From assembly GCF_025369935.1 (NCBI RefSeq), contig NZ_CP104467.1, positions 4,037,001 through 4,101,000 on the forward strand: a stretch of 64,000 nt of DNA. Direction: 5' to 3'. Positions within the stretch are counted from its first letter, which is position 1; every line of letters starts with the position of its first letter. The DNA is from Paenibacillus andongensis. GTDB lineage: Bacteria > Bacillota > Bacilli > Paenibacillales > NBRC-103111. Below the pieces are notes generated by a model. That model made no database searches. It was not told the origin of the DNA and worked only from the letters and a program-made list of their open reading frames with translations. A program made the position numbers and the translations under genes. Of this stretch, positions 1 to 8,766 are shown in pieces.

Positions 1-1340
1 GAGTTCATCGCTTGTAAAGTTTGGCCTAGAACTTTAGCCATATCACTCTGTATGACGACGACTAATGGCTCGGATTGATTCGGCTGTTGGCGATACGATT
101 CAATCAACCAGTCAGCCAATTGCTGTACTTCGCGAAATCTCAACACCGATAGTCCCGTGATATAGAGAGCAAAGTTGATTCCTTCTCTTTGGGGATCATA
201 AATCTGTAAAGCCTGCTCCATCGCCTGATTCATGATTCGCTTGCCGTTAACAAGACCATCATTAAACTTCAAATGATACACAGGCAGATTTTTAATGGGC
301 AATCGGGAACCTTCAACTTGAATGGTCGCACCGCTGATTTCCGTTGTTTGCGTGCCGGCTCCAAGCACTGTAGCTCTCACGGTTTCAACAGGTGTAATCC
401 ACTTCCATCGCTTCAATTCATGACTTTGCCGTAACGATTCGGCTAATAATAATCCGATATCCTCATAATCTACCGTTTGCTCTTGTTCTGAATTTGTCTC
501 CAGCCTATATATACATTCACTTACTCCACCCGAAAACATAATTTCATCGATCGTGATCTCCCAATCGGGCGGGTGTCCAAGTAATAGTATACTGTCTGTA
601 CCTTCAACTCTCCCTTCGAGAATATGAACAAGTGTACGGACCATGGCGTGGATGACTTCATGGATAACACTATTGATATCATCCATATGAATTGGATCAC
701 CGGTAGAAAGAAAATGTCCAAGTTGGGTAAGAAGGTTTTGTACGGGCGGAGATATCGTTTTTATTCTCCTATTGTCTAACTCGATTAATCTGCCGCCGAT
801 ATGCAGTGTACATGTCCCTTTGAAATTTCCGGATTGGTAAACAGCAATATTAGCCGTTCCCCCGCCGATATCTATATTCGCAACCGTCTTCCCCGATTGT
901 TTAGAATACTGATACGCCCCGGATCCTTTCGCCGCAATGATTCCTTCTAAATCCGGGCCAGCCGTTGCGACTAGAAATTCACCTGCTTGTGAGGACAGAC
1001 TGTGAATCATTTCCTCCGCATTATGCTTGGTAGCAGTTTCACCAGTTATAATAACGGCCCCTGTCTTGATATCCTGCGTCCCAATACCTGCTTTGGCATA
1101 TTCTTTTTTAACAAGCAGCTGTACCGCTTCAATATCAATGAGCACATTAGAGCGTAATGGCGTCCGGTAGATAGGACTTTTATAAAAGACTTGTTTATCA
1201 ATGATTTCAATCCGCGGCACATGACTGGTACCTGCTGTATTCATGAGAGAAAATCGGCTTAAAATGAGCTTGGTCGTACTAGTGCCAATATCGATGCCTG
1301 CACTAATAATCATTTCCGCTTCTTGACGATGTTGATTCAA
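1..1340 (-). CDS. eutA: Ethanolamine ammonia-lyase reactivating factor EutA (3' end outside window)
   Basis: Reading the minus strand from 1340 gives an N-terminus containing AGIDIGTSTTKL, the ATPase phosphate-1 signature of the actin/Hsp70-like fold, then a VIITGETATK segment and a VATAGPDLEG segment typical of EutA. EutA exchanges damaged cobalamin on the EutBC lyase at the expense of ATP. About 446 codons are visible and the family is about 470, so only the C-terminus is missing beyond position 1. The likely start is TTG at 1340, just behind GGGGGTGAT; an in-frame ATG lies at 1313. It is the last visible gene of the eut operon and has its own attenuator (1356-1445). The identification is firm; the exact start is inferred. 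Confidence 0.9.
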   Translation of the reverse strand, partial: MNQHRQEAEMIISAGIDIGTSTTKLILSRFSLMNTAGTSHVPRIEIIDKQVFYKSPIYRTPLRSNVLIDIEAVQLLVKKEYAKAGIGTQDIKTGAVIITGETATKHNAEEMIHSLSSQAGEFLVATAGPDLEGIIAAKGSGAYQYSKQSGKTVANIDIGGGTANIAVYQSGNFKGTCTLHIGGRLIELDNRRIKTISPPVQNLLTQLGHFLSTGDPIHMDDINSVIHEVIHAMVRTLVHILEGRVEGTDSILLLGHPPDWEITIDEIMFSGGVSECIYRLETNSEQEQTVDYEDIGLLLAESLRQSHELKRWKWITPVETVRATVLGAGTQTTEISGATIQVEGSRLPIKNLPVYHLKFNDGLVNGKRIMNQAMEQALQIYDPQREGINFALYITGLSVLRFREVQQLADWLIESYRQQPNQSEPLVVVIQSDMAKVLGQTLQAMN

Positions 1341-1355
1341 TTCATCACCCCCCGC

Positions 1356-1411
1356 AAGAAAAAGACGCCTATTATCACTATCTGAATGAGATAGTGATAA
1401 TAGGCGTCTTT
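1356..1411 (-). terminator. Leader terminator in front of eutA
   Basis: A perfect 22-bp inverted repeat (arms 1361-1382 and 1390-1411, 7-nt loop) is followed on the minus strand by a run of T ending 16 nt before the eutA TTG start. Because it sits between eutV and eutA, inside the operon, it is expected to act as a regulated attenuator rather than as an operon end. Its 5' arm shares the GCCTA segment with the upstream P2 hairpin. Confidence 0.9.
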
Positions 1412-1445
1412 GCCTAAGCTATTTTTTTGAACAAAGCGATTTATT
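1401..1445 (-). promoter_or_regulatory. ANTAR dual-hairpin antiterminator (P1-P2) of eutA
   Basis: On the minus strand two small hairpins with hexanucleotide loops precede the terminator. P1 (1445-1430) is AATAA-[ATCGCT]-TTGTT, and P2 (1416-1401) is TAGGC-[AAAGAC]-GCCTA. Both loops carry A at position 1 and G at position 4, the published signature for RNA bound by ANTAR-domain regulators such as EutV. The 3' arm of P2 is part of the 5' arm of the terminator, so P2 and the terminator exclude each other. P1 overlaps the eutV stop codon. Binding of phosphorylated EutV should stabilise P1-P2 and allow read-through into eutA. Confidence 0.82.
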
Positions 1446-2040
1446 ACGTTTTTATCATATTTTCATTTAAACAACGATTTTTGATCACATCATGTGCAAC
1501 AGCTATCATCTGAACTTGATGATTCATACAATAAGAACGCAGTTTTTTATAGGCTGCCTCTTCATTGAGGTGATACGTTTCCATGATAATACCTTTTGCT
1601 TTTTCAATGATTTTTTGATCTTCGATTTGCTGCTCTAATTTTTTAATATTCCCCATTAATGAATGCAATCGTTTGGATTGATTAAGCGCAATTTCAACGG
1701 CTGGGATCAAATCATTCTCCGTAATTGGTTTCACCAGATAACCCACGATTTCCGCATTCTTCGCTTCTTCAATAAACTCGGTCTGACTATAAGCAGTCAA
1801 TAAGACGACTGGGATTTGCCAAGATTGTTGGATAATACGACTCGCTTTGATTCCGTTCATACGAGGCATTTTGACATCCATCACAATGAGATCAGGACGA
1901 AGTTTGGCAGCAAGTTCTATGGCCAACTCTCCCGAATTTGATTCGGCGATAACGTCATAACCGGCTTCCAGAAGCATTTCCTTAATATCCATACGTATAA
2001 TGGACTCATCGTCAACGACCATAATACGCGACTTGGTCAT
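1444..2040 (-). CDS. eutV: Response regulator with ANTAR RNA-binding domain, EutV
   Basis: The 198-residue protein begins MTKSRIMVVDDES (start ATG at 2040 behind a G-rich run) with a CheY-like receiver. Acidic residues are VDDE near 10-13, the phospho-acceptor Asp is in LIVMDVKMP near 57, and VLLTAYS and YLVKPI mark the switch Thr and Lys. The C-terminal third (AKGIIMETYHLNEEAAYKKL) is the ANTAR three-helix RNA-binding domain. It is the cognate regulator of EutW, which ends 16 nt upstream. It should act by antitermination on the three leader hairpins described here rather than by binding DNA. A longer reading from 2118 overlaps eutW and lacks a good ribosome binding site. Confidence 0.93.
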   Translation of the reverse strand: MTKSRIMVVDDESIIRMDIKEMLLEAGYDVIAESNSGELAIELAAKLRPDLIVMDVKMPRMNGIKASRIIQQSWQIPVVLLTAYSQTEFIEEAKNAEIVGYLVKPITENDLIPAVEIALNQSKRLHSLMGNIKKLEQQIEDQKIIEKAKGIIMETYHLNEEAAYKKLRSYCMNHQVQMIAVAHDVIKNRCLNENMIKT

Positions 2041-2056
2041 CGTACCCCCCCCCTTT

Positions 2057-3484
2057 TCAACCGATTGGAAAGACGACCTTTGCTTTCGTACCCTTCTCAG
2101 AAGCACGTTCGATTTCAAACATCCCGTTCAGATCATAGTTCGTCAAACTCCTTACAATCTCAAGGCCCAAATGTTCGGTGTCTGTCTGATGTTCAAACCC
2201 GACTCCATCATCTTGAATCATCAGGTGAATATGCTCATTATCGACAAACAATTGAATCCTAATGGTCCCTACCGCATATCCGACGAAACCATGTTTCACA
2301 CTATTCTGCACCAGCTCTGTTAGAATAAGAGCCAAAGATACTGCTTGATTGGACGAAAGTTCAATGTCCTCGATATCCATCTGAATATTGATTTTACATT
2401 GGTCATTTTGAATATTATTCACGAGTATTTTCGATATTTTCTCGATTACTTGATTCATGCGAACCGTTTCAATGCCGCTGTACGAAAGTACTTCGTGTAC
2501 GGTAGCGATACCCATAATACGGTTAAGACTTTCTTGAAAAAGGACTTTCGCTTCATCCGGCACACCGCGTCGTAATTGAAGCCTTAGTAAGCTCGCTACC
2601 GTTTGCAAGTTGTTCTTCACCCTGTGATGGATCTCTTTAATAACTGCCGATTTCACCATCAACTGACGCTCCTTATCCCGAAGGTCAGTAATATCGCGCA
2701 GAATTAAGATTCGCATCACTTCATCCTTATTTGGCAAATCAATGCCGCGAAGTATATACACCTTATCTTTATCAATGGCCTCCCGCCAAATAACGCCGTT
2801 AGTCAAATAGTCATTTTCTTGAATAAAGCAAAGCATCTCGCTAATGGGTCTATTAATATAATCACCGTTAGTCAAACTATTATCACTGTGGATTTCCATT
2901 AATCCAATCGCAAAATTATTCGCGTACATAATCTTCCCATCAGCTCTTAATAAGACAAGAGCCTCTTCAATCAGATCGGGAATGATTCGATTCTTCGTTA
3001 TTAAATCAAAGAAAGTTCGGCTAAATTCCTCGGTTGTTTCAGAAAGAATGGCAAGTTCGTTCTCGTGCCTCACTTGTGCCGTAATATCTTTTTCCAGGAT
3101 CAGCATACCAATCGTTTTATCGTAGCTATTCTTAATGGGCATCACATTCTGGTTGACATGTACGCCTTCATGCGTGATAGCACGATTAATCAATGCAGGT
3201 TTTCCTGTCCGATATACACGAAATACGGCTGGCTCGTAACGTTCATAGATGATTTTCCCAACAACACTTCCTTTATACAGAGAATGCGAGGTGGATGGAA
3301 TGGCTTCCGCAACTACAATGACATTACGATCGCCCTTTACGGGACAATCAATAAAAATATTAGCCTGAGCGATATCTGCAATAGTTTGAATGGTTTTACT
3401 CTTTTCAATGATAAAGCCTACATCTTCATCGCTTAGAGAAGTGTACGTTTTACATAAATCATGTATCTGCTGCGCATCATTCAT
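2057..3484 (-). CDS. eutW: Ethanolamine-sensing histidine kinase EutW
   Basis: The 475-residue kinase has no evident membrane segment, so it is probably cytosolic. It has an N-terminal sensor region (about 1-140), a PAS-like segment (about 165-270), then an HWE/HisKA_2-type dimerisation box (KEIHHRVKNNLQTV, about 283-296) with the phospho-accepting His. The C-terminal ATPase domain shows ELVQNSVKHGF (N box), DDGVGF (G1) and a GTKAKVVFP tail. The HHRVKNNLQ box is the type that pairs with ANTAR regulators. A ribosome binding site AAAGGAG lies 9 nt before ATG 3484. In other Firmicutes EutW phosphorylates EutV in response to ethanolamine; that role is carried over here by homology and gene order. 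Confidence 0.92.
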   Translation of the reverse strand: MNDAQQIHDLCKTYTSLSDEDVGFIIEKSKTIQTIADIAQANIFIDCPVKGDRNVIVVAEAIPSTSHSLYKGSVVGKIIYERYEPAVFRVYRTGKPALINRAITHEGVHVNQNVMPIKNSYDKTIGMLILEKDITAQVRHENELAILSETTEEFSRTFFDLITKNRIIPDLIEEALVLLRADGKIMYANNFAIGLMEIHSDNSLTNGDYINRPISEMLCFIQENDYLTNGVIWREAIDKDKVYILRGIDLPNKDEVMRILILRDITDLRDKERQLMVKSAVIKEIHHRVKNNLQTVASLLRLQLRRGVPDEAKVLFQESLNRIMGIATVHEVLSYSGIETVRMNQVIEKISKILVNNIQNDQCKINIQMDIEDIELSSNQAVSLALILTELVQNSVKHGFVGYAVGTIRIQLFVDNEHIHLMIQDDGVGFEHQTDTEHLGLEIVRSLTNYDLNGMFEIERASEKGTKAKVVFPIG

Positions 3485-3509
3485 AGCTCAAGACTCCTTT
3501 AAGAATAAA

Positions 3510-3562
3510 AAAAGAGCCTTCAACATGATAAATCCACTTTCTGTTGATGGCACCTTTGCCAA
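3510..3562 (-). promoter_or_regulatory. Leader terminator with ANTAR P2-type hairpin in front of eutW
   Basis: On the minus strand a hairpin with arms GCCATCAACA (3551-3542) and TGTTGAAGGC (3525-3516) is followed by seven Ts, an intrinsic terminator 25 nt upstream of eutW. Its 5' arm overlaps a smaller hairpin TTGGC-[AAAGGT]-GCCA (3562-3548) whose hexaloop has A1 and G4, as in the eutA leader. No convincing P1 partner was found just upstream; the 5-bp hairpin AAGTA-TGAT-TACTT is nearby but has the wrong loop. The arrangement implies that eutW and eutV are themselves under EutV antitermination. Confidence 0.7.
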
Positions 3563-3603
3563 TAGAATATTCATTTGTTAAAGTAATCATACTTAATTTT
3601 TTG

Positions 3604-4119
3604 TTAATTGTAAAGGCTTTCATGAATAAAAACATGATTTACCACCGCTTGCGCACAATATTCTTTCATTGCCTCAAAAGTTGCGCATAGGACTAGTTCT
3701 TGGATCTCTTTGATTCCTTGCCCTGTCAACGATGATGCAATCACGATAGCCCCCTTCGGAATGGCCTGTTTTAACTGCCTCAATGCTCGATCTACATTCG
3801 CATGATTTGCATCAGCCTTTGTTACAACGCCAATGGGCAGCTTGGTAAAACCGTTTGCAAATCCCGGAGGGAAAATCGTCTTCGGATTGGTTGCATCTTG
3901 GATAAATAGGATATGAGTAACCTCTAGTGCAGTGGCCATAATACTTTTGTAAAAAAAGGGATTCTCCGTATACTCTCCAGGTGTATCGACAATCCAATCC
4001 CTATAGACTAATGCTTGGGTTTTAACGGCATCGACCTTACGGCCAAGCAACGCATTCGTCATCGTGGATTTCCCGGCGCCAATAGATCCTATAATCATTG
4101 CGCGATGATTGGTGTTCAT
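3604..4119 (-). CDS. eutP: EutP/PduV-type P-loop NTPase
   Basis: A 171-residue small GTPase-like protein. It has a Walker A motif GSIGAGKST near residues 10-18, a switch/G3 motif DTPGEY, and a TKAD sequence that fits the G4 (N/T)KxD position. This is the EutP family encoded in eut operons; in Salmonella EutP has been reported to have acetate kinase activity, while its Firmicutes role is less clear. An upstream in-frame GTG at 4128 abuts the AAAGGAAG ribosome binding site, so ATG 4119 (8-9 nt spacing) is the better start. It begins 14 nt after the eutS stop and is probably translationally coupled. Confidence 0.9.
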   Translation of the reverse strand: MNTNHRAMIIGSIGAGKSTMTNALLGRKVDAVKTQALVYRDWIVDTPGEYTENPFFYKSIMATALEVTHILFIQDATNPKTIFPPGFANGFTKLPIGVVTKADANHANVDRALRQLKQAIPKGAIVIASSLTGQGIKEIQELVLCATFEAMKEYCAQAVVNHVFIHESLYN

Positions 4120-4133
4120 GGCATACACTTCCT

Positions 4134-4475
4134 TTACGACTTCGTAATACGTGACGGTGTGTATCCAAGCTGTTCAGAAAGAAAAGCATTAATTTGCTGC
4201 ATCGCCATCTCGACTTCGGATACACTACCTACCAAAACGAGACTTCCGGTAAAACGATCAAGAAACCCAATCGAAACGTTAGCCGCTTTGGTTGCCAGAT
4301 CGCAAGCAATAATCACCGTTTCGCTTGGCGTCAGTGTAAGAATGCCGATAGAACCCGCCTTCTCTATTCCTAGTTTACTAAACAAATCCACATCAGGATT
4401 AGCTATTAAATGACTTAATGTTACCTGTTTGCCAGGTACAAACTCCTGGATAAATCTCTTTTTCTCTTCTTGCAT
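4134..4475 (-). CDS. eutS: Ethanolamine microcompartment shell protein EutS
   Basis: A 113-residue single BMC domain. The N-terminal block ([16 protein letters not shown]) and the later block [16 protein letters not shown] are close to EutS from known eut operons. EutS forms hexamers with a bent axis in the shell of the ethanolamine-degrading microcompartment. It is the first gene of the operon here, preceded by its own terminator and P2-type hairpin (4496-4539). Its presence implies that the host makes a eut microcompartment, although the other shell genes are outside the window. Confidence 0.92.
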   Translation of the reverse strand: MQEEKKRFIQEFVPGKQVTLSHLIANPDVDLFSKLGIEKAGSIGILTLTPSETVIIACDLATKAANVSIGFLDRFTGSLVLVGSVSEVEMAMQQINAFLSEQLGYTPSRITKS

Positions 4476-4495
4476 CGAGAATCACCCCCTCCCAC

Positions 4496-4539
4496 GAAAA
4501 AAAGAAGCCCCTGCCAATATTGACGGGGGCTTCTTTGCC
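4496..4539 (-). promoter_or_regulatory. Leader terminator with ANTAR P2-type hairpin in front of eutS
   Basis: On the minus strand the arms AAAGAAGCCCC (4536-4526) and GGGGCTTCTTT (4511-4501) form a terminator followed by Ts, about 20 nt before the eutS start. The 5' arm overlaps GGC-[AAAGAA]-GCC (4539-4528), again a hexaloop with A1 and G4. No good P1 hairpin was recognised upstream, so only the P2 half is supported. The promoter of the operon should lie between 4545 and 4733. Confidence 0.65.
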
Positions 4540-4733
4540 GCGCTTTTTTTATATTATCTTATCATAAAATTATTGATTTGCAACAACTTTAAGCTTATTT
4601 CTCATGTATGCGTTGAACTCCATCAAGGCAATGGATATATGTTCTTATTTTTTGTTTGTGGAACATGGTTTACAAAAAGTTACAACGATAGAAAGAGGAA
4701 TTATTCTCATTACGTGGAAGGGCGTTATGCGAT

Positions 4734-5732
4734 TTAATTATGGTGTATTTGCAAAACCAGTTTTCCGACCGTGTTCTTCTCTTCCAAGAGAGCAAGTGCT
4801 TCTGCGGCATTTTCCAGAGGATACACGCCTTGAATCTCCGCATGTATTTCTTTTCTTGCCAGCATACCTAACGCTTCTCGGGCCGCTTTTCCAGTCTCCA
4901 CAGGATTACTGTCGCTGTATCCGCCTAATGTAAAACCTGCGATCTGTTTGTTGGAAAACCATATTTGATTATAAGAATGAGTAACATCCTCTTCTCCGCT
5001 TGCGTTTCCAACGACAACTAGCTGCCCTAATGGACGAAGCACCTCTAAGCTTTGTTTGCGCATATTCCCTCCTACAGGATCAAAGACGGCATGGACGCCT
5101 TTTTGTTCGGTTGCCCGTAGGGTTTGCTCCACAAAATCGGAGCGGACAAATAATTCGTCGTATCCGAGAGATTCGGCCAGCTTTACTTTCTCAGCGCTTC
5201 CGACGGTTCCGAGTACCTTGCCTGCTCCCAGACGTTTCGCCATTTGCCCGATAAAACTGCCTAACCCGCCAACCGCTGCATGAACGAGAATGTTGTCACC
5301 CGTTTTCATTCTATAAACATCTTTTATAGCCAGATAAGCGGTTGTTAGATTTACAATTGAGGCTGCAGCTGTCGCTAAGTCGAGGTCGGCTCCTAATTGA
5401 TCTAACGGTACCGTCAGATCTGGCCGTACATTCGCCATGGATGCAAAGCCGTTAAGATCATGCAGTGTCATCGAAGCAACGGGTTGACCAACGTAGAATC
5501 CCTCTACTCCTTCCCCGATGGCACGTACATATCCCGATACTTCCAAACCGGGAGTAAGCGGCATCGGAAAAACGGAAATGAATTCCCCACGACTAAGCAA
5601 CACTTCGAAATACCCGACTCCAGCAAAAGCAACGTCTATAGTCAGCATACCGGGGGCCGGTTGTAGATCCGGCTTCTCACGCAGCTGCAAATTTCCTGGC
5701 CCTCCTGGTCGATCAATGATGATAGCTTTCAA
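4734..5732 (-). CDS. Zinc-independent NADPH:quinone oxidoreductase-like dehydrogenase
   Basis: A 332-residue member of the medium-chain dehydrogenase/reductase superfamily. The GroES-like N-terminal domain (1-130) lacks the zinc-ligand cysteines of alcohol dehydrogenases, and the Rossmann domain has the motif VHAAVGGLGSFIGQMAKRLGA (about 149-169). This pattern fits the QOR subgroup, which reduces quinones or enones with NADPH. It probably acts in the cytosol on small electrophiles; the substrate cannot be read from the sequence. It is transcribed alone or with the regulator at 5828-6661, which lies upstream on the same strand and could control it. Confidence 0.85.
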   Translation of the reverse strand: MKAIIIDRPGGPGNLQLREKPDLQPAPGMLTIDVAFAGVGYFEVLLSRGEFISVFPMPLTPGLEVSGYVRAIGEGVEGFYVGQPVASMTLHDLNGFASMANVRPDLTVPLDQLGADLDLATAAASIVNLTTAYLAIKDVYRMKTGDNILVHAAVGGLGSFIGQMAKRLGAGKVLGTVGSAEKVKLAESLGYDELFVRSDFVEQTLRATEQKGVHAVFDPVGGNMRKQSLEVLRPLGQLVVVGNASGEEDVTHSYNQIWFSNKQIAGFTLGGYSDSNPVETGKAAREALGMLARKEIHAEIQGVYPLENAAEALALLEEKNTVGKLVLQIHHN

Positions 5733-5827
5733 TTTATGTAACCTCCTTGATTGAGAATAAGTTTATTATATTCGATGACCAAGGAGGCAACCTGTTTGCA
5801 GTTATACAGGTATCCATACTAACAGGC

Positions 5828-6661
5828 TTATTTGCAAATATGTACTAATTTAGTCTCAGTGTCGGTACCTGCAATGGGAGTAAATATACAGCAGTGTAGG
5901 TTTTCATTGCCATTAATATTAGAAAAGGTATTCAATTGAAAGCATAATCGCCCTGCGACGAGATGATCAAACGTGTATTGTATGGATTTCTTTATGTGCA
6001 CATCATGCAAACGCCATAACGATAGAAACTCATCGCTTTCCTTGCACATCCTCCGCACGAATTCCTCATACCAGAGATCGCCTGCCTTTTGATCAAAATA
6101 CATGCGAAATACCCCAATCGTATAATCAGCAAATTCCTTCCAGTTCGCCAACTGCTTGCGCAGAATTGGATCAGTAAATATCAACCGGGTCATCACACGT
6201 TTCTCTGCGGGTATCGTATGGAAATCCGTAATGATTTCAGAAGCCAGCCGATTATAGGCCAACACCTCAGTTCGATTGTTTGCGATGATTGCCGGGTAGC
6301 TCAATTGGTCGATAATGTTCTGAAGCCCTGGATCTATTTCCTTAGCGATCGGGTAAGTTTCCCCCTCACCGCTATAATTTGCCAAACGAAGCAAGTGGAG
6401 ATGTTCTTCTGAAGATAATTGCAAGGCTTTGCCTACGCTCTCGATCACTTCTCTTGAGGCAGTGACGGCCCTCCCTTGTTCCAGCCAGGTATACCAGGTG
6501 ACGCTTACTCCCGCAAGATGGGCAACCTCTTCTCTGCGTAGTCCCGGCGTTCTTCTTGTTCCTAAACGACCGACAGTGTTGACATGATCCGGCTTGATCC
6601 GTTCCCGGCGGGATTTCAAAAAGTCTCCAAGAATATTGACTTTTTGGTTTTCTGAAGACAT
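5828..6661 (-). CDS. XRE-family regulator with MmyB-like ligand domain
   Basis: 277 residues. An N-terminal helix-turn-helix includes RRTPGLRREEVAHLAGVS (about 31-48), followed by TWYTWLEQGR and a LSSEEHLHLLRLAN linker, all characteristic of the MmyB/YdfG-like group. The C-terminal 170 residues form the PAS-like MmyB ligand-binding domain that in relatives binds a fatty acid or another small molecule. ATG 6661 is preceded by GGGAGG. It is codirectional with the oxidoreductase at 4734 and divergent from the DUF1259 gene at 6769, so either neighbour may be a target. No clear operator was identified. Confidence 0.85.
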   Translation of the reverse strand: MSSENQKVNILGDFLKSRRERIKPDHVNTVGRLGTRRTPGLRREEVAHLAGVSVTWYTWLEQGRAVTASREVIESVGKALQLSSEEHLHLLRLANYSGEGETYPIAKEIDPGLQNIIDQLSYPAIIANNRTEVLAYNRLASEIITDFHTIPAEKRVMTRLIFTDPILRKQLANWKEFADYTIGVFRMYFDQKAGDLWYEEFVRRMCKESDEFLSLWRLHDVHIKKSIQYTFDHLVAGRLCFQLNTFSNINGNENLHCCIFTPIAGTDTETKLVHICK

Positions 6662-6768
6662 TCCATAACCTCCCTTATTTACAAATTCATCGTTGTGTTA
6701 GGTGATAATCTGTTTCAACCCTGTTCATTTGCTCATACCATAAATAGAAAACAGAGGAGGAACGAAGT

Positions 6769-7158
6769 ATGGCAAATAACAGTTCGCTTTGTGAGCAGTT
6801 CTCAAGGATTATCGGTGGACAACCCGGCTTCGCTGGTGGAAAATGTGTGACGACAATAAATCGAGATCAAATAAAAGCAACAATTTTGGGAAAAAGATTT
6901 AGCGTAACGTCTTCTTTTTCGTTCGAATCATTAAATAATAAAACGGGCAGAGCACTTTGTTTAGGTAGAGCGGCATTCTTACAAAAAGAGGTCAATACAT
7001 TCATTTCGGCCATTCGTAATCAAGGAATAAAAGTTTCGTCTGTTCGCAGCGAATGGCTGTTCGAGCAACCACGTTTGATTTATATCAATATTGAATCAGT
7101 TGATAGACCGCTTATTTTCGCAAGAAAAGTCAGGAAAGCGTTAGAAGCAATTCATTAA
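6769..7158 (+). CDS. DUF1259-family protein
   Basis: 129 residues. The segment VNTFISAIRNQGIKVSSVRS followed by EQPRLIYINIESVDRP and a C-terminal VRKALEAIH matches the DUF1259 pattern, in which a long helix precedes a strand-rich end. The usual HNHML-type motif is replaced by RSEWL, so the family's conserved histidines are absent here. The gene has a strong AGGAGG 9 nt before its ATG and is divergent from the MmyB-like regulator. No signal peptide is visible. The biochemical function of the family is unknown. Confidence 0.7.
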   Translation: MANNSSLCEQFSRIIGGQPGFAGGKCVTTINRDQIKATILGKRFSVTSSFSFESLNNKTGRALCLGRAAFLQKEVNTFISAIRNQGIKVSSVRSEWLFEQPRLIYINIESVDRPLIFARKVRKALEAIH

Positions 7159-7212
7159 AGATAAGAAACGCCATACGTTACCGTCGGCCCCTACAGCGAT
7201 TTTTCAAAAAAA

Positions 7213-7257
7213 AGAACCTTCAATCTATAGAGAGATCAAAGATTCTACGTTTTTTTA
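7213..7257. terminator. Imperfect bidirectional terminator between DUF1259 gene and mqo
   Basis: The arms AGAACCTTCAATCT (7213-7226) and AGATCAAAGATTCT (7233-7246) pair with a few wobbles. A-runs and T-runs flank both sides, so the hairpin can end transcription of the convergent genes on either side. Confidence 0.65.
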
Positions 7258-7266
7258 TCCAAATAA

Positions 7267-8766
7267 TTAACTTTTGACTAGTTCTTTTTCGCATAGACCA
7301 AGCGTCTCTGCTGTTGAAGCATGAATTTCGTGCAGAAGCTCTGGATTTTCCATTAGTGACACGCCATAAGAAGGAATCATTTCTTTAATTTTCGGTTCCC
7401 ACTCTTTCATATGTTGCGGGAAGCACTTTTTAAATACCTCAAGCATAACGTGAACAGCAGTAGAAGCACCAGGAGAAGCACCTAGTAATGCTGCAATTGA
7501 GCCATCAGCGGAACTAATAACTTCCGTGCCAAATTGAAGTGTCCCTTTGCCCCCATCTTCAGTATCTTTAATAACTTGAACACGTTGGCCCGCTACTACT
7601 AGATCCCAATCCTCGCTTTTGGCGTTCGGGATAAACTCTCTTAACTCTTCCATACGCTTTTCTTTCGATAACATCACTTGCTCGATCAGGTATTTTGTCA
7701 ATGACATATTTTTTGCGCCGGCCGACAACATCGTTACGAGATTATTCGGTTTTACGGAAGTTACTAAATCAAACATGGAACCGGTTTTTAAAAACTTTGG
7801 CGAGAAGCCGGCAAACGGTCCAAATAGCAACGATTTTTTATTATCGATAAATCTTGTGTCAAGATGCGGAACAGACATTGGTGGAGCTCCAACCTTAGCT
7901 AAGCCGTAAACTTTAGCATGATGCTGCGCTACAACCTCCGGATTATTGCACACCATAAATATTCCGCTTACTGGGAAACCTCCAATATGTTTTCCTTCAG
8001 GAATACCGGACTTTTGCAGTAAATGCAGGCTTCCTCCCCCGCCTCCGATGAAGACGAATTTTGCAGTATGTCGTTCAACGGTACCACTGTCGTTTCGTAC
8101 TTTCAATTCCCATGAGCCATCGCTAGTACGCTTGATATTATCAACGCTATGTTTGTATTTGATATTGACGTTTTTACTTTTTAAGTGTTCAAACAAAATA
8201 CGTGTTAAAGCACCAAAATTGACATCCGTTCCAGAGTCGATTTTGGTTGCGGCAATAGGTTCATTCGATGGACGATTTTGAATAATAAGCGGAATCCATT
8301 CCATCAATTTTTCGGGATCATCTGAAAATTCCATCCCTTGAAACAGAGAATTAGTTGACATCGCTTCAAAACGTTTCTTTAAAAACGCAACATTTTGTTC
8401 CCCTTGTACCATACTCATATGAGGCAATGACACGATAAAGTCCTGCGGATTACGTATCAGCTTGCTGTTTACTAGATAAGACCAAAACTGCATGGAAAGC
8501 TGAAACTGTTCATTAATTTTGATCGCTTTGCTAATATCTATAGATCCGTCTGGTTTTTCGACAGTGTAGTTAAGCTCGCACAGTGCCGCATGCCCTGTTC
8601 CTGCATTATTCCATTCGTTAGAACTTTCCTCTCCTGCATTTTCGAGCTTCTCAAACACTGTAATTTCCCATTCCGGCACTAATTCTTTCAGAAGTGTCCC
8701 TAAAGTCGCACTCATGATTCCGGCACCAATTAAGATAACGTCTGTTTTAGTTTCTCTGTTGCTCAT
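7267..8766 (-). CDS. mqo: Malate:quinone oxidoreductase
   Basis: About 499 residues. It shows an N-terminal FAD dinucleotide-binding motif [15 protein letters not shown], then the Mqo blocks [18 protein letters not shown] and [15 protein letters not shown], and near the end a [15 protein letters not shown] segment. It is a peripheral membrane flavoenzyme oxidising malate to oxaloacetate and passing electrons to quinone, an alternative to NAD-dependent malate dehydrogenase. ATG 8766 has AAGGATGG at a sensible distance; an ATG nine bases upstream (8775) overlaps that site. A 5' leader with a GC-rich hairpin (8804-8830) and a TTGTCAA palindrome (8988-9007) precedes it. Confidence 0.95.
   Translation of the reverse strand: MSNRETKTDVILIGAGIMSATLGTLLKELVPEWEITVFEKLENAGEESSNEWNNAGTGHAALCELNYTVEKPDGSIDISKAIKINEQFQLSMQFWSYLVNSKLIRNPQDFIVSLPHMSMVQGEQNVAFLKKRFEAMSTNSLFQGMEFSDDPEKLMEWIPLIIQNRPSNEPIAATKIDSGTDVNFGALTRILFEHLKSKNVNIKYKHSVDNIKRTSDGSWELKVRNDSGTVERHTAKFVFIGGGGGSLHLLQKSGIPEGKHIGGFPVSGIFMVCNNPEVVAQHHAKVYGLAKVGAPPMSVPHLDTRFIDNKKSLLFGPFAGFSPKFLKTGSMFDLVTSVKPNNLVTMLSAGAKNMSLTKYLIEQVMLSKEKRMEELREFIPNAKSEDWDLVVAGQRVQVIKDTEDGGKGTLQFGTEVISSADGSIAALLGASPGASTAVHVMLEVFKKCFPQHMKEWEPKIKEMIPSYGVSLMENPELLHEIHASTAETLGLCEKELVKS

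Noticed and set aside
2000..3436. Plus-strand frames opposite eutW
   Set aside because: Shadows of the kinase gene without ribosome binding sites or domains.
4540..4733. Adenosylcobalamin riboswitch upstream of eutS
   Set aside because: Some eut operons carry one, but no B12-box-like sequence was found in this spacer.
4604..4933. Plus-strand 109-codon open frame upstream of and into the oxidoreductase gene
   Set aside because: Its second half is antisense to a clear dehydrogenase and it lacks a ribosome binding site; the first half has no recognisable domain.
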